Below, piece by piece: positions 10,326 through 18,786 of a stretch of 64,000 bases of DNA. Both the position numbers and the translations under genes were made by a program. The notes under the pieces were generated by a model. The model did no database searches. It was not told the DNA's origin and saw only the letters and a program-made list of their open reading frames with translations. The DNA comes from Paraburkholderia polaris. Its GTDB lineage: Bacteria; Pseudomonadota; Gammaproteobacteria; Burkholderiales; Burkholderiaceae. Position 1 is the stretch's first letter. Each line of letters opens with the position of its first letter. The stretch covers positions 248,001 through 312,000 of the forward strand of contig NZ_JABBGJ010000001.1 in NCBI RefSeq assembly GCF_012927345.1. The letters run 5' to 3'.

Positions 10326-11659
10326 AGCTGAATGCGTTGCTGCGGTGGCCGCGCACGTTGTTCGCGCGGCTTGCCCTGATTCTCTTTGTCAGCCTTGCGC
10401 TGGTGCAAACGCTGTCGGTCTGGCTCACCATGACGGAACGGGACCAGACCATGACGAATGTGATGATGGGTTACATCGAACGTGAGGTCACCAGTTCCGT
10501 CGCGCTGCTCGATCATTTGCCGCCGAACGAACGCGCAGACTGGCTGCCGAGACTGGCGCGGCGCACCTATACCTTCGTTCTGGGGCCCGGTGTCGCCGGC
10601 GCGCCCCCGGATGCGAAGCTCTCGGAGAGGGTGGCGCAATCCATCGCAGACGGCATCGGCAAGCGCTATCCGCTAACGGCCAACGCCGTGCCGGGCGACC
10701 CGGACCGTCTGCAGGTCCATCTGCAGTTGAGTGACGGCACACCGCTGACGATCGACTACCACCCCATGCCAGGCGCGCCGCTATCGCCGTGGTTGTCGTG
10801 GGTGCTGGTGCTGCAACTGGTGGTGCTGGCCGCATGCTGCTGGCTGGCAGTACGGCTGGCGACGCGCCCGTTGAGCCAGTTGGCGCGAGCGGCCGATACC
10901 TTGGGCCCCGACCTGAAGGCGGAGCGCCTGCCTGAAGACGGACCGGACGAAGTGGCGCGCGCGGCGCGAGCGTTCAACGCCATGCAGGACCGCATCAGGC
11001 TGTACATGACCGAGCGCTTGCAGATCCTCGCGGCGATTTCGCACGACCTGCAGACGCCGATTACCCGTATGCAGTTGCGCGTTGACGTGATGGACGACAG
11101 CCCACAGGGTGCCAAGCTGCAGCAGGACCTGCAGGAAATGGAAACAATGGTCAAGGAAGGCGTCACGTACGCGCGCACCATGCACGGCGCCAGTGAGGCG
11201 CCCCTGCGCATCGATCCGGATGCGCTGTTCGACAGCCTCGTGTTCGACTATGTCGATGCCGGCAAGGACGTTTCACTGCACGGGAGAGTCGACACGGCGC
11301 TGGTGACGCGTCCTCAGGCGTTGCGCCGGATCGTGGGCAATCTCGTCGATAACGCGCTGAAGTTCGGTGGGGCGGCCGAGATCAGGGTCGCTGCTTCGCA
11401 GGACGGACACGTTACGGTCTCAGTGCTCGATCGCGGGCCAGGTATTCCGGCTGAGTCGCTGGAAGCGGTGTTTGAACCATTCTATCGGCTGGAAGGATCG
11501 CGCAACCGCGGAACCGGCGGTACCGGGCTGGGCCTCGCGATCGCGCGGCAACTCGCCTTGGCGATGGACGCGGCGCTGTCGTTGCATAACCGGCCCGACG
11601 GCGGCCTGGAAGCCCGGCTTGTGTTGAAAGGCGTCAGGCAGATTCCGATGGCTCACTGA
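10322..11659 (+). CDS. Sensor histidine kinase
   Basis: A 445-residue membrane kinase. There are two transmembrane segments (about residues 12-35 and 155-180) flanking a periplasmic sensor of about 120 residues, a HAMP linker (ATRPLSQLARAADTLG), the dimerisation/phospho-acceptor helix with His in AAISHDLQTPITRMQLR, and a HATPase domain with N (NLVDNALKFGG), G1 (DRGPGIP) and G2 (RGTGGTGLGLAIA) boxes. It overlaps the upstream response regulator by 4 bp and is its evident partner. The signal sensed is unknown. Confidence 0.93.
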   Translation: MKLNALLRWPRTLFARLALILFVSLALVQTLSVWLTMTERDQTMTNVMMGYIEREVTSSVALLDHLPPNERADWLPRLARRTYTFVLGPGVAGAPPDAKLSERVAQSIADGIGKRYPLTANAVPGDPDRLQVHLQLSDGTPLTIDYHPMPGAPLSPWLSWVLVLQLVVLAACCWLAVRLATRPLSQLARAADTLGPDLKAERLPEDGPDEVARAARAFNAMQDRIRLYMTERLQILAAISHDLQTPITRMQLRVDVMDDSPQGAKLQQDLQEMETMVKEGVTYARTMHGASEAPLRIDPDALFDSLVFDYVDAGKDVSLHGRVDTALVTRPQALRRIVGNLVDNALKFGGAAEIRVAASQDGHVTVSVLDRGPGIPAESLEAVFEPFYRLEGSRNRGTGGTGLGLAIARQLALAMDAALSLHNRPDGGLEARLVLKGVRQIPMAH

Positions 11660-11716
11660 TTGCGTTGTCTGCCGCATTTTTTCGTCAAGGAGCGTCAATG
11701 CTCACCCTGCCTTCTC

Positions 11717-11733
11717 TGTATCTCAATGTATCT
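11717..11733. promoter_or_regulatory. Direct repeat TGTATCT x2, 10 bp apart (candidate response-regulator site)
   Basis: Two identical heptamers TGTATCT start at 11717 and 11727, exactly one helical turn apart, which is the usual layout of an OmpR-family binding site. They lie between the sensor kinase stop and the Tat hydrolase. They also fall inside an 18-codon frame at 11698-11754 that has AAGGAG just upstream of its ATG, so a leader-peptide reading is possible too. Confidence 0.35.
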
Positions 11734-11770
11734 CCACCGTCGGTAAATACATAAGATTTCACTGGCGCTC

Positions 11771-11865
11771 CTGGCAGACACATGCCAGATACGTCCACGG
11801 GTTTTAATACTTCCAGGCCAGATTGTTCTGGCTTCGCAAGCCAGACATGCACCGCGCTTGCGCGG
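11771..11865 (+). promoter_or_regulatory. Three consecutive hairpins in the 5' leader of the Tat hydrolase gene
   Basis: Three perfect short inverted repeats follow each other before the hydrolase start: CTGGCA/TGCCAG with a 6-base loop (11771-11788), CTGGCTT/AAGCCAG with loop CGC (11828-11844), and CCGCGC/GCGCGG with loop TT (11852-11865). None is followed by a T tract, so simple termination is unlikely. A regulatory leader or transcript stabiliser is possible. Confidence 0.35.
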
Positions 11866-11887
11866 CTAATCTTTGAGGAGATTAACG

Positions 11888-12940
11888 ATGACGGACCAGA
11901 TCAATACTCGACGTCGTCGTCTGCTTGGGACGACAGTTGCCGGTATCAGTTTGATGGAGTTGGGTTTGAGCGGACTCGCGCAGGCGCAATCGAACGGTAC
12001 ACCACCCAATCCAAACGCGGCGAATGCTGCACCGCGGGTTGCTTCGTTCGACAACATCCGCCAGATCAATGCCGGAACGCTCCGCATAGGTTATGCGGAA
12101 GCGGGTCCGCAGAATGGACCGGTGGTCATCCTGCTGCACGGCTGGCCCTACGATATCTACAGCTTCGCCGAAGTCACGCCATTACTTGCAGCCGCGGGCT
12201 ACCGGGTCATCGTGCCGTATCTGCGTGGCTATGGTTCGACACGGTTTCTGTCGGCGGATACGCCGCGCAACGGTCAGCAAGCTGTGGTTGCCGTCGACAT
12301 CATTGCATTGATGGACGCATTGAAGATCGACAAAGCCATCCTCGGCGGCTTCGATTGGGGCGCGCGCACGGTGAATATCATTGCGGCGCTGTGGCCGCAG
12401 CGCTGCAAGGCGATGGTGTCGGTAAGCGGTTATCTGATCGGCAGTCAGGAAGCCAACAAGGCGCCGCTGCCGCCGAAGGCTGAACTGGCCTGGTGGTATC
12501 AGTTCTATTTCGCCACAGAGCGTGGTTATGCCGGGTATGAAGCGAATCGCCACGACTTCAATAAGCTGATCTGGCGTCTCGCGTCGCCGAAATGGAATTT
12601 CGACGATGCGACGTACGAACGCTCGGCTGAGTCGTTCAACAATCCGGATCACGTCGCGGTGGTGATTCACAACTACCGCTGGCGTCTGGGGCTGGTCAAG
12701 GGTGAGCCGCAATACGACGAGCTCGAAGCGCGTCTGGCGAAGGCGCCGACCATCTCCGTTCCGACCATCACGATGGAAGGCGACGCCAACGGCGCACCGC
12801 ATCCCGATCCGGCAGCCTACGCGAAGAAGTTCACGGGTAAGTATCTGCACCGGAACATCGACGGCGGCATCGGACATAACCTGCCACAGGAAGCGCCGAA
12901 GGCATTTGCCGATGCCATCGTCGACGTCGGCCGCCTTTAA
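11888..12940 (+). CDS. Tat-exported alpha/beta hydrolase (epoxide hydrolase / dehalogenase-like)
   Basis: A 350-residue protein. The N-terminus has a twin-arginine signal (TRRRRLLGTTVAGISLMEL), then an alpha/beta hydrolase fold. The oxyanion HGWP motif is in VILLHGWPYDIYSF, and the nucleophile elbow GFDWGARTVN near residue 155 carries Asp rather than Ser, as in epoxide hydrolases and haloalkane dehalogenases. The C-terminal His is probably in GGIGHNLPQEAP. ATG 11888 follows GAGGAG; the longer frame starts at an in-frame TTG within that site. The preceding two-component system may control it. Its stop overlaps the convergent MFS gene by 4 bp. Confidence 0.88.
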   Translation: MTDQINTRRRRLLGTTVAGISLMELGLSGLAQAQSNGTPPNPNAANAAPRVASFDNIRQINAGTLRIGYAEAGPQNGPVVILLHGWPYDIYSFAEVTPLLAAAGYRVIVPYLRGYGSTRFLSADTPRNGQQAVVAVDIIALMDALKIDKAILGGFDWGARTVNIIAALWPQRCKAMVSVSGYLIGSQEANKAPLPPKAELAWWYQFYFATERGYAGYEANRHDFNKLIWRLASPKWNFDDATYERSAESFNNPDHVAVVIHNYRWRLGLVKGEPQYDELEARLAKAPTISVPTITMEGDANGAPHPDPAAYAKKFTGKYLHRNIDGGIGHNLPQEAPKAFADAIVDVGRL

Positions 12941-14211
12941 CTGGCGTGCATTGACTGATTACGCACAACCTGACCGAGCACGGCACAAGCAATCAACAGC
13001 GAGCCGGTGACAAAGAACACCGCGTGCAGACCGAGATGGACGCCGATCAATCCGCCGATCAGCGGCCCGACAACCTGACCGGCGAATTGCGCAGACTGAA
13101 GATACCCGAGCATCGTTCCCGACTGGTGTTCAGTGGCCGCGTGCCGGACCAGTTTCGCAATCGACGGCAGCAGGCCAGCCAGCGTCATGCCCATCAACCC
13201 GCGCAGGAGCGCCAATTGCCACCACTGCGTGACGAACGCTTGCGGCACCATGATGAATCCAGTCAACACGAGGCAACCGATAATCACGTTCCAACTGCCG
13301 ATCCGGTCTGCCAGTGCGCCAAGCCGCGCCGCAGTCAGCATGCTGCCGAACGCCGAGCACGCCATCACGATGCCGGCGGTGCGGGCCAGGTGGTCGGTCG
13401 GCACATTGAGGTGCGCGATATACACGGTGATGATCGGTTCGATCGACATGTTGGCGAGCAGCACCATCATCGCGGTGAGCAGCAGCGTGATCATCACGGT
13501 GCGGTTGGCCAGCTTCGGCGCCGCAACGCTGGTTGAGGCGCGCGCTTTGGTATCGGAGTCAGGGTGAAAATCTTCTCGTACGAACAGGATCGTTAGCAAC
13601 GCGGCGACTGCGATCATGGCGCCGCCGGCGAAGAAGGTACTGCGAATGCTGATCAACGAGGGCAGATAACCGCCGACCAGCGGACCCGCGAGACTGCCGG
13701 CCAGCGAGCCGGTCGACAGAATGCCGAGTGCCCACCCCGCGCGTTCGCGCGGCGCCTGGGTGCCGATCATCACAATCGACGCTGATGCATATCCGCCGAT
13801 CAATCCGGCCAGCAACCGCAACACCACCAGCTCGGTCACGTTGTGCGCCATGCCGATCAACGACATTACAATCGCCATGCCGACCGCCGCCCTCACGAGC
13901 ATTGGCTTGCGCCCATAACGATCGGCCAGACGTCCCCAGAGCGGCGCCGTGACGGCCGTGCCGAGAAAGGTCGCGCCGAACGCCACGCCTGACCATTGCA
14001 CGATCGCAGCCTGCGAAGTCACGCCCAGTTGCTGCACATAGAGCGGCAGAAACGGCAGCAACATGCTCAGACTGACGAGCGTGGTAAACGAGCCGAACAC
14101 GCAAATGAACAGGTTGCGGCGCCAGTAGAGGGTATTTCGTGTGGCGTAGCTGGTGGTGTTCGCGAACCCGGCCCCGACCCCACTGGGCACCACATTGGCT
14201 GGCTGATTCAT
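12937..14211 (-). CDS. MFS transporter (multidrug efflux-type)
   Basis: A 424-residue major facilitator with about twelve membrane helices. The loop 2-3 motif is GRLADRYGRKPMLVRAAVG, and the second-half equivalent is RLGALADRIGSWNVI. The organisation resembles the 12-helix drug:proton antiporters of the MdtG/TetA type. The frame is open to 14358, but ATG 14211 behind a GGGGGGC stretch gives a sensible N-terminus. It lies downstream of two LysR genes on the same strand and could be under the control of the nearer one. Substrate unknown. Confidence 0.87.
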   Translation of the reverse strand: MNQPANVVPSGVGAGFANTTSYATRNTLYWRRNLFICVFGSFTTLVSLSMLLPFLPLYVQQLGVTSQAAIVQWSGVAFGATFLGTAVTAPLWGRLADRYGRKPMLVRAAVGMAIVMSLIGMAHNVTELVVLRLLAGLIGGYASASIVMIGTQAPRERAGWALGILSTGSLAGSLAGPLVGGYLPSLISIRSTFFAGGAMIAVAALLTILFVREDFHPDSDTKARASTSVAAPKLANRTVMITLLLTAMMVLLANMSIEPIITVYIAHLNVPTDHLARTAGIVMACSAFGSMLTAARLGALADRIGSWNVIIGCLVLTGFIMVPQAFVTQWWQLALLRGLMGMTLAGLLPSIAKLVRHAATEHQSGTMLGYLQSAQFAGQVVGPLIGGLIGVHLGLHAVFFVTGSLLIACAVLGQVVRNQSMHAS

Positions 14212-14407
14212 AAAGCCCCCCGCGATTCGGTGCGCATTCGCGCACCGGCGATCCGCATCACTTCCTGTTCTGAGTCCATTGCCTGCTCCTTGCGCTAGGC
14301 GCTGCAGCCAGGTTTGGCCGCAGCCGTTACCAATGGAAACCAGTTTAGGGACGAACACGCGGCGAGAGAATCGCCGCCGCGCGGCAGCTATTCTTCCGCG
14401 ACTCGGT

Positions 14408-15334
14408 TCAATCCGCGTCGGTGATCGCTTTGAGCGCGCTGAAACGGGTGCGCAAACGCGGTACCGCGAAGTCGACGAAGGCCCGGACTTTCGGCACCGC
14501 GAGACGGCCTTGCGGCGTGAGCAGATGAACGGGGAGCGGCGCCTGCTCGTAACCGGTCAGCACGATCTTCAACGAAGCTTCGCGGACCTGTTCGGCGACG
14601 TGATACGAAAAGAGCCGCGTGACGCCGTATCCGTCGACGGCGGAGGCCACCGCGCCCTGCACGCTGTTGACGATCAGCCGCGGCGTGAAGTGCACCGTTT
14701 GCGGCGCGGCGGAATTGTTCGACGACGGAAAACTCCACGAATCGACGCCAAAGTGCGTCATCGAAATGATCCGGTGTTGGGCGAGATCAGCGGGTTCCTT
14801 GAGACGCGGATGTTTGGCGAGATAGCCTGGAGCGGCGGCCACCACCCGGCGTACTTCGCCGACCGGTGTCGCGATCAGCGTCGAATCGGCCAGGTGGGCA
14901 ATGCGCAGCGCGACGTCGATGCCCTCGTCGATCAGGTTGGCAGGGCGGTCGAGCAGGTAGAGGCGCGCGGTGACGTCCGGGTACAGGTCCACAAACTCGT
15001 CGAGCAGCGGCCGCAGAAAGTCCTGACCGGCGGCTACGGGCGCGGTCAGCGTCAGCGTGCCGCGCGGCGCCGCGCGCTCGCCGGCAATCATCAGATCGGC
15101 TTCTTCGAGGTCGGTCAGGATTTGCCGGCATGAGGCGGCGTAACGCTCACCGGCTTCGCTCAGCTTGATCGTGCGCGTGGTGCGATGCAGTAGCGCCATG
15201 CCGACATGGGCTTCGAGAAACGCAATGGCCCGGCTCACGGCGGCGGGCGAACGGCCGAGACGCCGGCCTGCCGCGGCAAGGCTGCCCTCGTCGAGGGCGG
15301 TGACGAACACCTTCATCGCGTCGATTCGATCCAT
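14408..15334 (-). CDS. LysR-family transcriptional regulator
   Basis: A 308-residue LysR protein. The helix-turn-helix at residues 1-60 contains SLAAAGRRLGRSPAAVSRAI, and the effector domain starts near PRGTLTLTAPVAAGQDFL. It lies 6 bp downstream of another LysR gene on the same strand and about 200 bp upstream of the MFS gene. Tandem regulators suggest duplication or co-transcription, but the two proteins differ clearly in sequence. Confidence 0.9.
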   Translation of the reverse strand: MDRIDAMKVFVTALDEGSLAAAGRRLGRSPAAVSRAIAFLEAHVGMALLHRTTRTIKLSEAGERYAASCRQILTDLEEADLMIAGERAAPRGTLTLTAPVAAGQDFLRPLLDEFVDLYPDVTARLYLLDRPANLIDEGIDVALRIAHLADSTLIATPVGEVRRVVAAAPGYLAKHPRLKEPADLAQHRIISMTHFGVDSWSFPSSNNSAAPQTVHFTPRLIVNSVQGAVASAVDGYGVTRLFSYHVAEQVREASLKIVLTGYEQAPLPVHLLTPQGRLAVPKVRAFVDFAVPRLRTRFSALKAITDAD

Positions 15335-15340
15335 CGCCGT

Positions 15341-16321
15341 TCAGCCGTCAAGGGGGGACAAGGTGACGTCATCGTGCGGAGCGGTGCCGAGCGTCTCCAC
15401 GAGAAAATCGACGAAGCGTCGCACCCGCAGCGACAGATGGCGTTTGTGGGGGTACAGCAGCACGAACGGCCGCGAGGTGCCGCCGAGCGCCGGCAACACT
15501 TCCACCAGACCGCCTGTCGCCAGGTCCTGCTCAACCACGAAACGATACGTCTGAAACAGACCCGCGCCGCTGCGCGCCAACGTCACGCCGCCGAGTACAT
15601 CGCCCGCGCTCGAGTAACCGCCGTCCGTGAAATGCTCCTGCACGTGGTCCCCGCTTTTGAACAGCCAGGGAATCTTGCGGCCGCTGCTCGGCAGGTCGAA
15701 CTGGATGCAATCGTGGCGCGCGAGGTCGTCCAGCGACGCCGGCGTTCCGGCTCGCGACAGATAAGCGCGACTGGCCACCACGACCAGTTCCGCGTCTTCT
15801 AGCTTGCGGGCAATCAGATTCGATTCGCCCGGCGCGCTTCCGCGAATGGCCAGATCGAAGCCTTCTTCGGCGAAGTCGATGTTGCGATTGCTGATGTGCA
15901 CGTCGACCCGCACCTGCGGATGCTGTTCGCGGAAGGCCGGCAGGATGGGCAGCACGCGATAGTGCGCATAAGGCGTCGGCATGCTGATGCGTAACACGCC
16001 GGCGGCGGCGGACTGCTGGCCGGTCGCTTCGCGCTCTGCGTCGACGAGTTGTCCGAGCGCCTCGCGGCAACGCTCGTAGTAGGTCCTGCCCGCGTCGGTC
16101 AGCCGGATACGGCGCGTGGTTCTGACGAAGAGCCGTACCTCCATGCGCTCCTCGAGCCGCGACACCGAACGGCTCACCGCGGCAGGCGTGACGCCGGCAG
16201 CGGTTGCGGCGTCCGTAAAGCTCTCCAGTTCCGCCGCGAGACAGAACAGCTCGATGCTGCCGAGCATCAAGTCGTCGAACTGACGCTTGCTGTTTCGTTC
16301 GATGATCCGTGGATTATTCAT
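15341..16321 (-). CDS. LysR-family transcriptional regulator
   Basis: A 326-residue LysR protein with the helix-turn-helix near residues 22-80 (SFTDAATAAGVTPAAVSRSV) and a standard effector domain. ATG 16321 is preferred to an in-frame TTG at 16336; MLGSIELF further in is another possible start. It is divergent from the SDR / tautomerase / nitronate monooxygenase operon (about 160 bp between starts), so it is the likely regulator of that operon. It may be co-transcribed with the LysR gene 6 bp downstream. Confidence 0.9.
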   Translation of the reverse strand: MNNPRIIERNSKRQFDDLMLGSIELFCLAAELESFTDAATAAGVTPAAVSRSVSRLEERMEVRLFVRTTRRIRLTDAGRTYYERCREALGQLVDAEREATGQQSAAAGVLRISMPTPYAHYRVLPILPAFREQHPQVRVDVHISNRNIDFAEEGFDLAIRGSAPGESNLIARKLEDAELVVVASRAYLSRAGTPASLDDLARHDCIQFDLPSSGRKIPWLFKSGDHVQEHFTDGGYSSAGDVLGGVTLARSGAGLFQTYRFVVEQDLATGGLVEVLPALGGTSRPFVLLYPHKRHLSLRVRRFVDFLVETLGTAPHDDVTLSPLDG

Positions 16322-16481
16322 TACGCGATGTATCAAATGAATTCGACATTGGCGTATTTATCAACATGGGTGGCATAAGTATAGTCATTTGCATGGGAGC
16401 CGGACAGACCTCGCAACTCCCTGCGGTGCCCGCTGATGCGTGGCCCGTAGCTATTTTCCCTTACCCATGGAGTCGAACATC

Positions 16482-17219
16482 ATGAACACGCAAAACAAGA
16501 CGGTCGTCATCACAGGTGCATCAAGTGGTATCGGCTTTGCGCTGACCAAGGCCTATCTGGAACGTGGCTACAACGTCGTCGGCAATGCCCGCACGATCGG
16601 CCGGTTGAACGCCGCCGCCGACAAGCTCGGCGCGCCGTCGAACTTCCTTGCCGTGGCGGGCGATATTGCGGACCCCGAGACAGCGCGCGTGCTGTTCGAG
16701 CGCGCAATCGCGACGTTTGGCCGTGTCGACATTCTGGTGAACAACGCGGGTATCTTTATCGCGAAGCCGGTTGCTGACTACACGACGGAAGATTTCGACG
16801 CCATTGTCGGCACTAATCTCAAAGGCTTCTTCTATCCGACGCAGCAAGCCGCCGCGCATATGTCGGCCAACGGTGCCGGGCACATCGTGAATATCACCGC
16901 GAGTATCGCGCTGCAACCGAACGTCAGCGTGCCGGCGTTGCTGCCGGTGCTGATCAAAGGCGGCATCAATGCGGCGACCCGCGGCCTCGCGCTCGAACTG
17001 GCGGCGAGCAACGTGCAGGTGTCGGCAGTCGCGCCCGGCATTATCGACACCCCGCTGCATGACAGCGGCACGCACGAATTCCTCAAGTCGATGCAACCCG
17101 TGGGCCGGATCGGCGCGGTTCAGGACATCGTCGATGCCGTGCTTTATCTGACCGATGCGAAATTCGTCACGGGCGTCATCGTGCCTGTGGATGGCGGAAC
17201 GACTGCCGGCCGGTGGTAA
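16482..17219 (+). CDS. SDR-family protein lacking the usual catalytic tyrosine
   Basis: A 245-residue short-chain dehydrogenase-like protein. The nucleotide-binding motif TGASSGIG (residues 11-18) and NNAG are intact. In the active-site segment SVPALLPVLIKGGINAATRG the lysine is present, but the position four residues before it, normally Tyr, is Pro. This may be a non-classical subgroup with altered chemistry or a binding protein. ATG 16482 has GGAG 9 bp upstream. It heads an operon with the tautomerase (39 bp) and nitronate monooxygenase (29 bp). Confidence 0.87.
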   Translation: MNTQNKTVVITGASSGIGFALTKAYLERGYNVVGNARTIGRLNAAADKLGAPSNFLAVAGDIADPETARVLFERAIATFGRVDILVNNAGIFIAKPVADYTTEDFDAIVGTNLKGFFYPTQQAAAHMSANGAGHIVNITASIALQPNVSVPALLPVLIKGGINAATRGLALELAASNVQVSAVAPGIIDTPLHDSGTHEFLKSMQPVGRIGAVQDIVDAVLYLTDAKFVTGVIVPVDGGTTAGRW

Positions 17220-17258
17220 CACCGCCGTCGAACCTGGGACAACTGAAAGGAGTGCATC

Positions 17259-17462
17259 ATGCCGTACATCAATATTCAGGTGACGCGCGAAGGCGTCACG
17301 CGCGAGCAGAAGGCCGAGTTGATCAAGGGCGCCACCGATCTTGTTTTACGCGTGTTGCACAAGGACCCCGCGGCCACTTTCGTCGTGATCGAGGAAATCG
17401 ATACGGATAATTGGGGCTGGGGGGGCGAAACGATCACGGACATACGCGCACGGCAACGCTGA
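17259..17462 (+). CDS. 4-oxalocrotonate tautomerase family protein
   Basis: A 67-residue protein, the length expected for the small 4-OT-type tautomerases. It begins M-P-Y-I-N-I-Q-V, so removal of Met leaves the catalytic N-terminal Pro-1; VTREQKAELIKGATDLV is the conserved helix. These hexameric enzymes move double bonds in keto-enol compounds. A ribosome site GAAAGGAG lies upstream. It sits between the SDR and the nitronate monooxygenase, consistent with a small catabolic or detoxifying operon. Note the low-complexity end NWGWGGETI. Confidence 0.88.
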   Translation: MPYINIQVTREGVTREQKAELIKGATDLVLRVLHKDPAATFVVIEEIDTDNWGWGGETITDIRARQR

Positions 17463-17491
17463 GCGCGCCGCGATTTAAAGGGGCTGAGGAT

Positions 17492-18571
17492 ATGAAGGAC
17501 TCTCCGAATCTGCTCGCCCGGTTGGGCGTCGGCTTGCCGATCATCCAGGCGCCGATGGCGGGCCTGGGCACGGCGTCGCTCGCTGCGGCGGTATCGAACG
17601 CGGGCGCGTTGGGCTCGCTCGGTGTCGGTGCGATGAACGCGCAGGGCGCGCGGGCGGCGATCCACCAAATTCGCGCGTTGAGCAGCAAGCCGTTTAACGT
17701 CAATGTGTTTGCGCATGCGCCGGCCGTTGCCGATCCCGTTCGGGAGGCGCGTTGGCTCGAGTATCTCGCGCCGCATTTCGCGCGCTTCGGTGCTAAACCG
17801 CCCACGGCGCTGCGCGAGATCTATACGAGTTTTGTCGAAGACGACGCGATGCTCGAGATGTTGCTCGACGAGCGTCCGGCGGTGGTTAGCTTTCACTTCG
17901 GGTTGCCGTCGGCCGAGAAAATCGCGGCGCTACGCGAAGCCGGGATCATGCTGCTTGCGAGTGCCACCAGCCTTGACGAAGCCACTCAGATCCATGCAGC
18001 AGGATTAGACGGTGTCGTCGCACAGGGCGCCGAGGCAGGCGGTCATCGGGGTAATTTCGACCCGTCGTTACCGGACGAGTTGCTCGGCACGATGGCGCTC
18101 GTACGACTGATTGTTCGCGAGATTCCGCTGCCGGTGATCGCGGCCGGCGGCATCATGGATGGCGCGGGCATCGCGGCTGCGTTGGCGCTGGGCGCACAGG
18201 CGGCGCAACTCGGCACGGCATTCGTTGCATCGCCCGAATCTGCTGCCGACGCAGCGTATCGGGCCGCGCTGCTAAGTCCTGACAGTCGCACGACGTTCAT
18301 TAGCGCGATTTCCGGACGTGCGGCGCGCGGCATCGAGAACCAGTTCAGTGAGTTGGGCGACGACCCAAGGCGACCTGCGTTGCCTGATTATCCGATCGCT
18401 TATGACGCCGGTAAGGCGTTGCATGCGGCCGCGAAAGCACAGGGAAGCGCCGCCTATGCGGCTCAATGGGCAGGGCAGGCCGTGCGGCTTTCGCGTGCGA
18501 TGCCGGCGGCGGAGCTGGTTGAGACGCTCGTTCGCGAGGTTCGTGAAGCGCAAGCTGGAATGGTTAGGTGA
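17492..18571 (+). CDS. Nitronate monooxygenase (2-nitropropane dioxygenase-like)
   Basis: A 359-residue FMN enzyme of the NMO family. It has the N-terminal GVGLPIIQAPMAG, the FMN-binding QGAEAGGHRG with the conserved His, and the TIM-barrel phosphate-binding PVIAAGGIMDGAGIAAALALG followed by LGTAFVASPES. The family oxidises alkyl nitronates such as propionate-3-nitronate with O2. ATG 17492 (GGGGCTGAGG upstream) was chosen; the open frame overlaps the tautomerase gene. Last gene of the three-gene operon. Confidence 0.88.
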   Translation: MKDSPNLLARLGVGLPIIQAPMAGLGTASLAAAVSNAGALGSLGVGAMNAQGARAAIHQIRALSSKPFNVNVFAHAPAVADPVREARWLEYLAPHFARFGAKPPTALREIYTSFVEDDAMLEMLLDERPAVVSFHFGLPSAEKIAALREAGIMLLASATSLDEATQIHAAGLDGVVAQGAEAGGHRGNFDPSLPDELLGTMALVRLIVREIPLPVIAAGGIMDGAGIAAALALGAQAAQLGTAFVASPESAADAAYRAALLSPDSRTTFISAISGRAARGIENQFSELGDDPRRPALPDYPIAYDAGKALHAAAKAQGSAAYAAQWAGQAVRLSRAMPAAELVETLVREVREAQAGMVR

Positions 18572-18580
18572 ATACTTTTC

Positions 18581-18620
18581 TCGGCTTCTCGGCTTCTCGG
18601 CTTCTCGGCTTCTCGGCTTC
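18581..18620. repeat. Tandem octamer TCGGCTTC x5
   Basis: Five perfect copies of TCGGCTTC run from 18581 to 18620, just after the nitronate monooxygenase stop, and end in a degenerate sixth copy (TCGACG). A perfect 8-bp array of this kind is prone to slippage. It is non-coding and has no evident role. Confidence 0.9.
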
Positions 18621-18751
18621 TCGACGCAGCGTCAATCGCTTTGCGACTCTCTCTGCGGGTTGACATGTGTGCGTGTGCCGGGCCTGATGTCGTGAAGCAG
18701 TGATGCTAGTCAGGTCCGGCCGGTTGCTTTCTGTTGCACCCTGGAGTCGCG

Positions 18752-18779
18752 CGCGTGGTGCCCTCGGGGGCACCACGCG
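18752..18779. terminator. Strong 12-bp hairpin between convergent genes
   Basis: CGCGTGGTGCCC (18752-18763) and GGGCACCACGCG (18768-18779) form a perfect 12-bp stem with a 4-base TCGG loop, placed between the nitronate monooxygenase and the convergent Gly/Ser-rich gene, 7 bp from the latter's stop. There is no T tract on either strand, so it may be a non-canonical terminator or 3'-end stabiliser. Confidence 0.6.
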
Positions 18780-18786
18780 TTGCGGG

